Source: Acetobacterium sp. (lineage in GTDB: Bacteria; Bacillota; Clostridia; Eubacteriales; Eubacteriaceae). From it: DNA of 5,603 nt. A program made the translations under genes and the position numbers. Where the stretch lies: NCBI GenBank assembly GCA_022013395.1, contig JAKLQL010000514.1:1-5603 (forward strand), in the 5' to 3' direction. Shown piece after piece: positions 1 to 4,786 of this stretch (position 1 is its first letter; each line of letters starts with the position of its first letter). Under the pieces are notes generated by a model, which saw only the letters and a list, made by a program, of their open reading frames with translations, was not told the origin of the DNA and did no database searches.

Positions 1-317
1 ATCAGCTCTCAAGTACAGCCTATATGGGCAAAAATTTCAACCATGTCTATCACCAGTTTTTTAAAGACCTTGGCAAAGAAATTGATGAGGATGAAATTGA
101 TAATATCAGATTTGCTGAATTGGGTCTCCGTCGTGAGCTCATCCTGAGATTCATTGAAAATCCCGGTAAAAAAACGATTTATGATGTAATCACCACCATG
201 CACCTTTATCGTGGACGATTGCTTCAAATGGATGAAACGCTTACAAAATCTTACTTATTTAACGCTCTCGAATTCGAACATAAGCATGATCATTCCCATA
301 TACGTCTACTGGTTTAA
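1..317 (+). CDS. 3' end of an unrecognised gene (hypothetical protein, partial)
   Basis: The reading frame is open from the left edge (first full codon at 3) to a TAA at 315-317. An ATG at 24 could start a 97-residue protein, but no Shine-Dalgarno sequence precedes it and the frame stays open upstream (QLSSTAY before the Met), so I read it as the C-terminal end of a longer protein. The visible part is soluble, charged and probably mostly helical, with no membrane segment. It has an acidic stretch (DEDEIDN, about residues 22-28 counted from Met24) and a histidine-rich tail (HKHDHSH) close to the C-terminus. I recognise no family and assign no function. It converges on the methyltransferase operon and shares its terminator, so it is probably not functionally linked to it. 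That it is a real gene is supported by its length, natural-looking composition and the terminator just downstream. Confidence 0.55.
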   Translation, partial: QLSSTAYMGKNFNHVYHQFFKDLGKEIDEDEIDNIRFAELGLRRELILRFIENPGKKTIYDVITTMHLYRGRLLQMDETLTKSYLFNALEFEHKHDHSHIRLLV

Positions 318-366
318 GTTTTTAGAAAGTATTTTTTAATGCTACTTAATCAATCAGACTTCTAAA

Positions 367-378
367 CTAAACGTTTAG
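367..378. promoter_or_regulatory. Perfect 12-bp palindrome CTAAACGTTTAG
   Basis: CTAAACGTTTAG reads the same on both strands and has a central CG, a shape typical of LacI-family operators. It lies 50 nt after the stop of the left-hand gene and before the shared terminator, where no start codon follows closely, so an operator role here is not obvious. The core TAAACGTTT recurs at 1917-1925 just upstream of the transporter start. It can also fold as a short hairpin (TCTAAAC 361-367 with GTTTAGA 373-379). Function is unknown; the call rests on symmetry alone. Confidence 0.3.
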
Positions 379-404
379 ATTTCAATAAAACTCTCACGTG
401 AAAC

Positions 405-436
405 AAAAAAACTGAGCTTTTATCGCTCAGCTTTTT
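405..436. terminator. Bidirectional intrinsic terminator between convergent genes
   Basis: The stem CTGAGC (412-417) pairs with GCTCAG (425-430) around a 7-nt loop. On the + strand it is followed by CTTTTT (431-436). On the - strand it is followed by a run of seven T (complement of A405-A411) and then GTTT. It therefore serves as terminator for the left-hand + strand gene (stop at 317) and, with the better U tract, for the - strand operon ending with the transporter (stop at 505, about 75 nt before the stem). Confidence 0.85.
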
Positions 437-504
437 ATCTTTCTTACCTGGTAGTGAAACACCTGTTATCGCTTAAAATAAAACTTCATTACTTCAGGCA
501 ATAG

Positions 505-1890
505 TCAATTTCTTTCGATGCTAACTTTAGCTTTTTTGCGCGCTTCGATTTCTTTACGCATATCGATAACATCACTGTCTTTCATTTTCATCAGCAACAG
601 TGGAACAATGGCAACAGCCATCAGAATAGCTGGAATGATAAAGAAGGCAGTGGACATATTGCCAATAATCTGATCGGTCACGTTCATGTTTGCACTGTAA
701 CCGATAAAACCAAGAACAAAGGTGATAATCAGACCACGGATAAACAGTGACATTTTGATTGAAAAACTCAATAATCCCATAATAAAACCAGTGGTATTTT
801 TTTCGGTTGAATATTCTGCAAAAGTTGCCGAGTTGGCATAGAGACTGGTTGTCAGTCCGAAGGAAATGCCATAGCAGAATTGACTCAGCCCCAGACAGAC
901 CATCACGGCCATCGCATTGGGTGATACCATCATGGCTGCAATCATAAAAGCTGCCGCTCCTGCCATGCCCAAAATACTTGTTGCTTTGGTTCCCAATTTA
1001 GCAACAAAAGTTCTCGAAAGCAAGGATCCCAGCAGACAGCCAATGTTAATGAACAGCAACATGTTCCCGATGGCAACTGGATCTTTGAGAACGATTTTGC
1101 AGTAATATGCCACTAGGGCTAACATCAGATAATAACCGCTCAGACGCATAAAATCACAAATCAATACTGCGATTAATGGCGGATTCTTGCCTACGCCTTT
1201 AAACATATCAATGACAGTAACTTTCTGCTTAGCAGTTGTTTCTTTAGCAGTTGCTTGGGGCTGATCATAGCCATCGGTGATTTTATAGTGAATTAAGTAG
1301 CCAATACACATCAGAACACTCAAAATTGCTGCTGTTATCGTGTAACCAATCAGTTGACCTCCACCACCGAATATAGCAGCGAAAAACATGATCATGACAA
1401 TGATCAGTTTGGATCCAATGATCCGACCGGCATTCATCCAGGCAGCAATTCTTCCGGAGATATGGGCGCGTTCGGTGGGGTCATCTGTTACGGCTCCAGC
1501 CAGAGCACGGTTGGCGGTATAGAAAATATTCCAGAGCGTATGTGAGATTAAATAACAGATCGTAAAAATAACCGCCACCGTCATTTCGGTGCCAAATTGA
1601 GTGAATTCCAAGACAAAGAAAATCGTCGCAAGGCCCGGTCCAAACAGCAGCCAAGAACGATATTTACCCCATTTGAAATTGGACTTATCGACAATCCCGC
1701 CAGCAATGAAAGCCGTAATCAAATCGCCCATACTGGTAATCGATACTATGGTACCGGCCATTGCCACGTTAAGTTTCAGAACGTCCGTTAGAAACACCAT
1801 CATAAAGGCCAGTTCCATTGTGACCATTAGTGAGAAGAACATATCCCCGACGCCAAAGAAATTTTTAATTTTATTATTCATTCTGATCAT
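505..1890 (-). CDS. GPH-type MFS transporter (MFS_2 family), likely importer for the methyl-donor substrate
   Basis: This 461-residue, strongly hydrophobic protein should form 12 transmembrane helices in the cytoplasmic membrane. The family is recognised from the N-terminus: GVGD at 13-16, a LTDVLKL segment after helix I (34-40), and the helix II-III loop DKSNFKWGKYRSWLL (68-82), which matches the GPH signature (D...GKYRPW). A hydrophilic central loop (about 205-236) separates the two six-helix halves, and a basic tail (about 436-461) is cytoplasmic. The length is normal for the family. Start: GGAGG at 1900-1904 (- strand) lies 9 nt before ATG 1890; the inner Met4 would be too far from it. 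Compared with MelB from memory, D55 appears kept (D56) while D59, D124 and D19 appear as A60, N121 and S20, so sugar:cation symport is doubtful. As the last gene of a methyltransferase operon it probably imports the methylated substrate or exports the demethylated product. Family is secure; substrate is inference. Confidence 0.85.
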   Translation of the reverse strand: MIRMNNKIKNFFGVGDMFFSLMVTMELAFMMVFLTDVLKLNVAMAGTIVSITSMGDLITAFIAGGIVDKSNFKWGKYRSWLLFGPGLATIFFVLEFTQFGTEMTVAVIFTICYLISHTLWNIFYTANRALAGAVTDDPTERAHISGRIAAWMNAGRIIGSKLIIVMIMFFAAIFGGGGQLIGYTITAAILSVLMCIGYLIHYKITDGYDQPQATAKETTAKQKVTVIDMFKGVGKNPPLIAVLICDFMRLSGYYLMLALVAYYCKIVLKDPVAIGNMLLFINIGCLLGSLLSRTFVAKLGTKATSILGMAGAAAFMIAAMMVSPNAMAVMVCLGLSQFCYGISFGLTTSLYANSATFAEYSTEKNTTGFIMGLLSFSIKMSLFIRGLIITFVLGFIGYSANMNVTDQIIGNMSTAFFIIPAILMAVAIVPLLLMKMKDSDVIDMRKEIEARKKAKVSIERN

Positions 1891-1916
1891 TGTTATGATC
1901 CTCCATTTTTTTAATT

Positions 1917-1926
1917 TAAACGTTTT
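1917..1926. promoter_or_regulatory. Palindromic AAACGTTT element upstream of the transporter start
   Basis: The 8-bp palindrome AAACGTTT (1918-1925) lies 27 nt upstream of the transporter ATG and about 13 nt before its ribosome binding site. The 9-mer TAAACGTTT is shared with the perfect palindrome at 367-378, so the transporter gene is flanked by two copies of the same core. A central-CG palindrome would suit a LacI-type operator, but I see no convincing -35/-10 pair next to it and the surrounding DNA is AT-rich, where such words arise by chance. Confidence 0.2.
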
Positions 1927-1950
1927 CTATTCAATAAAATTTCTTGTATT

Positions 1951-1988
1951 CCCGAACGGTCTCGAAGAAAATCTCCGAGACCGTCGGG
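1951..1988 (-). other. Strong GC-rich hairpin between corrinoid-protein and transporter genes
   Basis: CCCGA-A-CGGTCTCG-type left arm (1951-1964) pairs with CGAGACCGTCGGG (1976-1988): 13 base pairs with one bulged A (1955 or 1956) and an 11-nt loop. In the operon (-) direction the stem is followed by AATACAAGAA, not by a U tract, so it is not a canonical terminator for this transcript. On the + strand it is followed by TTTATTT, but no + strand gene precedes it. It is best explained as an mRNA processing or 3'-end stabilising structure, or a leaky attenuator, that would lower transporter expression relative to the corrinoid protein. The structure is clear; the role is inference. Confidence 0.65.
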
Positions 1989-1993
1989 TTTAT

Positions 1994-2041
1994 TTCTGAA
2001 TAACTTGTTTAACGTATATCAGTTTCGCTAAACAATCAGAA
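1994..2041 (-). other. Imperfect AT-rich hairpin directly downstream of the corrinoid gene
   Basis: TTCTGA (1994-1999) pairs with TCAGAA (2036-2041), and TTGTTTA (2005-2011) pairs with TAAACAA (2029-2035), giving 13 base pairs with a 5-nt one-sided bulge (2000-2004) and a 17-nt loop. It begins 18 nt after the stop of the corrinoid-protein gene and is followed 5 nt later by the GC-rich hairpin at 1951-1988. The two together make a double-stem intercistronic region. The pairing is weaker than in the neighbour and part of it may be coincidental in AT-rich DNA. Confidence 0.4.
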
Positions 2042-2059
2042 TTAATAAGGGTCAAATGA

Positions 2060-2686
2060 CTAGGCAACCATTTCTTTGGCTTTGACCGCAGCCGAACCGG
2101 CATCAGGTGCATAACCATCTGCACCAATTTCTGTAGCGTATTCAGGGGTCACCGGGGCACCACCAACAATCACTTTCATCTCCGGCAAGGCCGCTTTAAT
2201 TGTTTGAACGGCTTCTTTGAGGGCCGGCATGGTAGTTGTCAGAAGACCAGAACAAGCAACCAGAACCACGTTAGTATTTTCGTTAACAGCCTCTACAAAT
2301 TTTTCAGCTGGAACATCAACACCCAGGTCGACCATATCAAAACCAGCGCTTTCAATCATCATCGAGACCAGGTTCTTTCCGATGTCGTGAAGATCACCGG
2401 CAACAGTACCAATGATGCAGGTTCCTAATGAGGTGGAGTCCGCTCCAGCCATTAATGGTTTTAGCACCTCGACACCTTTTGACATCGCTTTGGCAGCAAT
2501 CAGCATTTCCGGGACAAAGATTTCAACGGCTGAGAATTTATCCCCAACCACGCCCATGGAGGCGATCATTGCGTCCAAAATGTCCTGGACTTTGTCGCCA
2601 GCATCCAACGCTTCCTGAACGGTGGCTGCCACTTTTTTTGATTTACCGGTTTCTACTAGAACTTTTACTTCTTCAATTTTTGACAT
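2060..2686 (-). CDS. Corrinoid protein of a methyltransferase system (MtvC/MtgC/MtaC-like)
   Basis: This small soluble protein of 208 residues carries the cobamide that shuttles the methyl group between MTI and MTII. Residues about 1-85 form the helical cap domain (B12-binding_2 type), with the family-typical stretch VPEMLIAAKAM at 58-68. Residues about 86-208 form the Rossmann-like B12-binding domain. The cobalt-ligand motif DxHxxG is intact: D98, H100 and G103 in GDLHDIGKN, with H100 the lower axial ligand. The usual nucleotide-tail contacts follow: SGLLTTTM (146-153), VGGAPVT (174-180) and GADGYAPDA (188-196). The length is standard. Start: AGGAG at 2695-2699 lies 8 nt before ATG 2686. It sits 86 nt downstream of MTII on the same strand. 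It resembles MtvC of vanillate O-demethylase as well as corrinoid proteins for methylamines, methanol or betaine, so it does not by itself reveal the methyl donor. Confidence 0.95.
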   Translation of the reverse strand: MSKIEEVKVLVETGKSKKVAATVQEALDAGDKVQDILDAMIASMGVVGDKFSAVEIFVPEMLIAAKAMSKGVEVLKPLMAGADSTSLGTCIIGTVAGDLHDIGKNLVSMMIESAGFDMVDLGVDVPAEKFVEAVNENTNVVLVACSGLLTTTMPALKEAVQTIKAALPEMKVIVGGAPVTPEYATEIGADGYAPDAGSAAVKAKEMVA

Positions 2687-2772
2687 GTTATTTTCTCCTA
2701 TTTATGATTAAATTTGATTCTATCCAAACTATAAAAACGAACAATCCTTGCTTTGATGTTGGTTTATGCAGT

Positions 2773-3570
2773 CTATTTCACAAAAATGCCTTCACGGAAG
2801 GCGCCGATGTATTCCATGCAGTAGTCGTCTTCACCCATCATCGCTTCGGTGGCGAACAGCATTCCCATCATATCCTTGTTCGGCGGATCCAAAATGAAAC
2901 TATCCATGCCGGCGCTCATCGCTAAAACAGCAAAGGCCTGATTGGCAATCCGTCGGGCTGGCAGATTGAAGGAAATGTTGCTGACCGCTCCGGTAACGTG
3001 GATAGTCGGATATTGGGTTTTGATGCCGCGAATGACCTCGGTCACCATCTGGATTCCATCTTCGGAGGTACACAGCATTTCAATCAGAGGATCAATATGC
3101 ATCCGGGATGGATCGATCTTGTATTCCTGGCATTTTGCCATTAAATCGGTAAAGACATCCAAACGATCTTTGGCAGTTTTGGGGATACCCTTGTCGCTGT
3201 TTAACAACGCCACGCATTCCCATTTGGTATCCGCCAACACTTTAAAAGCCATGTCCACCTTGTCGCCCTCTAATGAAACCGAATTAAATAGTCCCGGTTT
3301 GTTACAGTATTTCATTGACTCGATGCAGGTGTAAACGTTGGGGCTATCTACCGCAATCGGTACATCAGTGGCATCCTGAACGATATCAATCAGCCATTTC
3401 ATGGTTTCCAGTTCAATGTTGTCATCCACTGATGCACAGACATCAATAAAGTCTGCACCGGCTTCGGCCTGTTTGATGGCCATATTTTTAATAAATTCTG
3501 CATCCTTGGCTGCAATCGCTTCGGCAGTTGAGGGGATCGCACCGTTAATTTTTTCACCAATAATGATCAA
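2773..3570 (-). CDS. Methyltetrahydrofolate:corrinoid methyltransferase (MTII; MtvA/MtgA/AcsE-like)
   Basis: This 265-residue pterin-binding TIM barrel transfers the methyl group from methyl-Co(III) corrinoid protein to tetrahydrofolate, delivering it to the Wood-Ljungdahl pathway. It opens with IIIGEKING, typical of the family. Residues known from the Moorella enzyme AcsE are in place: D75 (AVDSPN), N96 (FNS), D160 (IDPL) and N198 (VSNIS, equivalent to AcsE N199). The length matches the family (about 260-270). The start codon is TTG at 3570, only 3 nt after the MTI stop; GGAGG at 3579-3583 inside the end of the MTI gene, 8 nt upstream, supports it, and the protein would lose its conserved first strand if it started later. 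The arrangement suggests translational coupling to MTI. In this context the reaction runs toward methyl-THF formation, opposite to AcsE in acetyl-CoA synthesis. Closest functional relatives are MtvA and MtgA; which one cannot be told from the sequence alone. Confidence 0.93.
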   Translation of the reverse strand: MIIIGEKINGAIPSTAEAIAAKDAEFIKNMAIKQAEAGADFIDVCASVDDNIELETMKWLIDIVQDATDVPIAVDSPNVYTCIESMKYCNKPGLFNSVSLEGDKVDMAFKVLADTKWECVALLNSDKGIPKTAKDRLDVFTDLMAKCQEYKIDPSRMHIDPLIEMLCTSEDGIQMVTEVIRGIKTQYPTIHVTGAVSNISFNLPARRIANQAFAVLAMSAGMDSFILDPPNKDMMGMLFATEAMMGEDDYCMEYIGAFREGIFVK

Positions 3571-3573
3571 TGT

Positions 3574-4584
3574 TTAAACCTCCAGCTCGGGAATATATTC
3601 GATGCCGGCTTTTTTGGCATCCATAAACGGTTTCCCGTGCTTTTTGATGAATTCCAGGCAAACAGCTTCATTGGGAGGATTTAAGCTATAAGCAACAGTG
3701 GCATCAATGATCAGACCAGTTCCATCACTAGCCAGCATGTTCATCCATCGAACAACCATTTCTTCAATTTCCCGTCGGCTGGAACCGGCTTTTCCCAATA
3801 CGCCCTGGGTATCGAGACCAGGCATAAAGACGATCTTGTCGCCAAACTCTTTTTTGACCTGAGCGAGATCATTACAGGGCATCACACTGTCCCAACCGTC
3901 AAAACCACACTCCAGCCAATCTGGAATAATCTTTTCAATCCGGCCGCAACTGTGATGCAAAACATACTTGTAGCCGATTTCACGAGCTGCTTCAACAATT
4001 CGTTTGTATCGTGGAAATAGGTACTCTTTGTAAAAATCGGTAGATAAAAATTGTGAAGCTTGGGTTGCCATATCATCGTGATAGACCAGGATGTCCGGTT
4101 GGGCAATTTCAAATACTTTTTTAAATAAGTGGATTTTATGTTCAGTAATCGCCTCGAGCACTTCCCCAAATTCTTCTGGGTCTTCCATGCAGGCACAGAG
4201 AGCATTTTCAAATCCCATCAGAATATGGGTTCGCTCAAAAATTCCATTAAGAGATACGTATTGGGTCATTTTTTGTTCCCGATTAGTGAAAGCTTTGGTC
4301 TCTTCGATCATTGGGGTAAAATCGACCTTGTCCAGATCAGGGATATTGATTTTTTCTCGCCACTCGTCCAGATCCTCAAATTTGATATCGCTGGTGTCTG
4401 GATGGGTAATATTTAACGCTGTTGGACAGCTGATCCAATGACAACCCCAGGCATCATCTCCGGTGGTCATAATTGGCCGTTCAACAATATAGTCCCGGAT
4501 ACCATCGGTGTCATTACCCAGATGGGGAATCCAGTCTGGTTGTTTGTGCTGAAAAATCAACTCCATGTTTTCGCGTTCAGTCAT
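3574..4584 (-). CDS. URO-D-family methyltransferase I (MtvB-like substrate:corrinoid methyltransferase)
   Basis: This 336-residue soluble protein has the uroporphyrinogen decarboxylase fold used by MtaA, CmuA and the vanillate demethylase MtvB. It is inferred to cleave a methyl group from its substrate and load it on Co(I) of the corrinoid protein at 2060-2686. The N-terminus TERENM...PDWIP (2-20) and the C-terminal GLDTQGVL (256-263) and NPPNEAVC (302-309) are family-like. The HxC zinc motif is visible as H211 and C213 in LHHSCG; a third ligand may be C309 or C237. Acidic YHDD (168-171) should face the active site. True URO-D (heme synthesis) is unlikely given its two methyl-transfer neighbours. 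Start: AAAAGGAG (4591-4598) ends 6 nt before ATG 4584. It is the first gene of the operon, divergent from the regulator. The substrate is not fixed: a methoxylated aromatic is the leading guess by analogy with mtvABC; other methyl donors are possible. Confidence 0.88.
   Translation of the reverse strand: MTERENMELIFQHKQPDWIPHLGNDTDGIRDYIVERPIMTTGDDAWGCHWISCPTALNITHPDTSDIKFEDLDEWREKINIPDLDKVDFTPMIEETKAFTNREQKMTQYVSLNGIFERTHILMGFENALCACMEDPEEFGEVLEAITEHKIHLFKKVFEIAQPDILVYHDDMATQASQFLSTDFYKEYLFPRYKRIVEAAREIGYKYVLHHSCGRIEKIIPDWLECGFDGWDSVMPCNDLAQVKKEFGDKIVFMPGLDTQGVLGKAGSSRREIEEMVVRWMNMLASDGTGLIIDATVAYSLNPPNEAVCLEFIKKHGKPFMDAKKAGIEYIPELEV
3579..3583 (-). promoter_or_regulatory. Ribosome binding site that fixes the TTG start of MTII
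   Basis: GGAGG (- strand) lies within the last codons of the MTI gene (Leu-Glu-Val-stop) and 8 nt before the TTG at 3570. Good spacing and strength justify the non-ATG start and suggest that MTII is translated by ribosomes finishing MTI. Confidence 0.8.
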
Positions 4585-4620
4585 TTTTTTCTCCTTTTAC
4601 TTTTTTTACAATACAATAAT

Positions 4621-4650
4621 TTGACACAAGAACAACATGTGCACTATACT
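4621..4650 (+). promoter_or_regulatory. Candidate sigma-70-type promoter for the divergent regulator
   Basis: TTGACA (4621-4626, perfect -35) and TATACT (4645-4650, -10) are separated by 18 nt. Transcription would start near 4657, giving a leader of about 130 nt before the regulator ATG at 4787. This is the best promoter match in the window. Confidence 0.65.
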
Positions 4651-4659
4651 AATGACACA
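4622..4659. repeat. TGACACA direct repeat flanking the divergent promoter core
   Basis: TGACACA occurs at 4622-4628 and again at 4653-4659, exactly 31 bp apart, about three helical turns, so both copies face the same side of the DNA. The first overlaps the -35 of the + promoter and the second lies just past its -10. An additional short dyad ATGTG (4637-4641)/CACAT (4656-4660) is centred on the -10 box. This is a plausible regulator binding region; seven-base matches could be chance. Confidence 0.35.
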
Positions 4660-4672
4660 TCTGTTTTCTGAA
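4643..4672 (-). promoter_or_regulatory. Candidate promoter for the methyltransferase operon, overlapping the regulator promoter
   Basis: On the - strand TTCAGA (4672-4667) and TATAGT (4648-4643) are separated by 18 nt, with a start near 4636 and a leader of about 50 nt before MTI. Its -10 shares four base pairs with the -10 of the opposite promoter. An alternative is TTGTTC (4635-4630), a 16-nt spacer and TATTGT (4613-4608), which would leave a very short leader. Both are weaker than the + strand promoter, as expected for an activator-dependent operon. Confidence 0.35.
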
Positions 4673-4715
4673 ATCGTTGTTACCAGTATTATCTTTCTTT
4701 TTACTAAAAAAATCA

Positions 4716-4729
4716 TCGGACGGTCGGAC
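4716..4729. repeat. Short tandem TCGGAC repeat in the regulator leader
   Basis: TCGGAC (4716-4721) is repeated at 4724-4729 after GG, a period of 8 bp. It is a GC-rich island in very AT-rich DNA, downstream of the predicted + strand start. It may be a protein binding site; nothing more can be said. Confidence 0.2.
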
Positions 4730-4749
4730 AGAGAAAAATCAAAAAAAAC

Positions 4750-4764
4750 TGTGCAAACGGCACA
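4750..4764. promoter_or_regulatory. Inverted repeat TGTGC-N5-GCACA before the regulator gene
   Basis: A perfect 5-bp dyad with a 5-nt spacer (AAACG) ends 11 nt before the AGGAG ribosome binding site of the regulator. Half of it (TGTGCA) also occurs at 4638-4643 inside the promoter region. It could be an operator for autoregulation or a small hairpin in the leader close to the ribosome binding site. Confidence 0.35.
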
Positions 4765-4786
4765 ATAGATAAAACAGGAGAATTTT

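Noticed and set aside
1951..1996. Intrinsic terminator for the + strand at the GC-rich hairpin
   Set aside because: The + side has a TTTATTT tail, but no + strand gene precedes it, so a terminator call in that direction has no purpose.
1601..1999. 132-codon open frame on the + strand
   Set aside because: Antisense to the N-terminal half of the transporter; its apparent hydrophobic end comes from AT-rich non-coding sequence.
2428..2925. 165-codon open frame on the + strand
   Set aside because: It is antisense to the corrinoid and MTII genes and spans their intergenic gap, with low-complexity Arg/Pro/Leu/Phe-rich composition and no ribosome binding site. It is a shadow of the conserved genes.
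3574..4584. HemE, uroporphyrinogen decarboxylase of heme synthesis
   Set aside because: The fold is shared, but the HxC zinc motif and the adjacent MTII and corrinoid-protein genes point to the methyltransferase branch.
4677..4707. Second + strand promoter TTGTTA-N19-TACTAA
   Set aside because: Spacer too long and both boxes weak compared with TTGACA-N18-TATACT upstream.
4745..4770. Sigma-54 promoter (TGGCAC-N5-TTGC) on the - strand
   Set aside because: TTGTGCCGTTTGCA has parts of the two elements but without the required GG-N10-GC spacing; the resemblance comes from the TGTGC/GCACA dyad.
4585..4786. Cobalamin riboswitch in the leader of a B12-dependent operon
   Set aside because: No conserved B12-box-like GCCACTG sequence or multi-stem layout is visible on either strand, and the - strand leader is only about 50 nt.
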